From UBA3076 sp964646435 (GTDB taxonomy: Bacteria > Desulfobacterota > Dissulfuribacteria > Dissulfuribacterales > UBA3076): a stretch of 6,350 bases of DNA. The stretch is from the NCBI GenBank assembly GCA_964646435.1, contig CAZYEJ010000072.1, positions 1-6,350 on the forward strand, in the 5' to 3' direction. Of this stretch, positions 6,300-6,350 are shown one piece after another. Within the stretch, counting starts at the first letter, position 1, and each line of letters starts with the position of its first letter. A model generated the notes under the pieces. It was not told the DNA's origin. It did no database searches and saw only the letters and a list, made by a program, of their open reading frames with translations. The translations under genes and the position numbers were made by a program.

Positions 6300-6350
6300 G
6301 CGTTTACAGGGCACCGCATCTGCTTTGTTGTCGGGCACTTGAAGTACAGG
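6300..6350. other. Sequence after murA, cut by the window end; no gene seen
   Basis: These 51 bases after the murA stop show no clear terminator hairpin and no start codon with a ribosome binding site. Short direct repeats are visible: TACAGG at 6305-6310 and 6345-6350 (40 bases apart), and GGGCAC at 6309-6314 and 6333-6338. The stretch is too short to tell whether it begins a repeat element or is plain spacer. Confidence 0.4.

Noticed and set aside
1..6350. Hidden novel system such as a defence island, mobile element or CRISPR array
   Set aside because: All four long genes belong to known families with intact motifs; there is no transposase, integrase, spaced direct-repeat array or run of unknown genes.

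Overview
The window reads as an ordinary chromosomal stretch of a Gram-negative-type bacterium. It carries four protein genes in a row on the + strand, plus the 5' part of a tRNA gene on the - strand. Gene content (cobinamide-type amidotransferase, fused SecDF, Cys-type MurA), moderate base composition with AT-rich spacers, and heptamer-tiled intergenic arrays remind me of Desulfobacterota or related anaerobes. That placement is an impression, not a demonstrated assignment.

Layout: 1-61 (-) is a tRNA-Pro(CGG) cut at its 3' end by the window edge, with a well-formed promoter at 77-105 (-). Positions 106-373 are an AT-rich divergent spacer holding a degenerate heptamer array (228-258) and a perfect 11-bp hairpin (259-287). 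Next comes 374-724, a Mth938/DUF498-domain protein whose start is best placed at GTG 374. Its stop overlaps the ATG of a cobyrinate a,c-diamide synthase-like gene (cbiA/cobB family, 718-2190). A 168-nt leader (2191-2358) contains nested inverted repeats and a possible 27-codon ORF. After it, 2359-4932 encodes a single-chain SecDF translocase subunit. A spacer (4933-5036) with two further heptamer arrays leads to murA (5037-6299). The last 51 bases are non-coding as far as can be seen.

How the genes relate: the Mth938-domain gene and cbiA are overlapped and very probably co-translated. SecDF (protein export) and MurA (first committed step of peptidoglycan synthesis) are housekeeping genes that share the strand but have their own leaders; nothing visible ties them functionally to each other. 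No yajC or tgt, common neighbours of secD, is present.

I see no defence system, mobile element, CRISPR array or clearly new biological system. The points most worth a second look are the heptamer arrays in two spacers, the structured secDF leader with its small ORF, the SecD-SecF fusion, and the two start-codon corrections.
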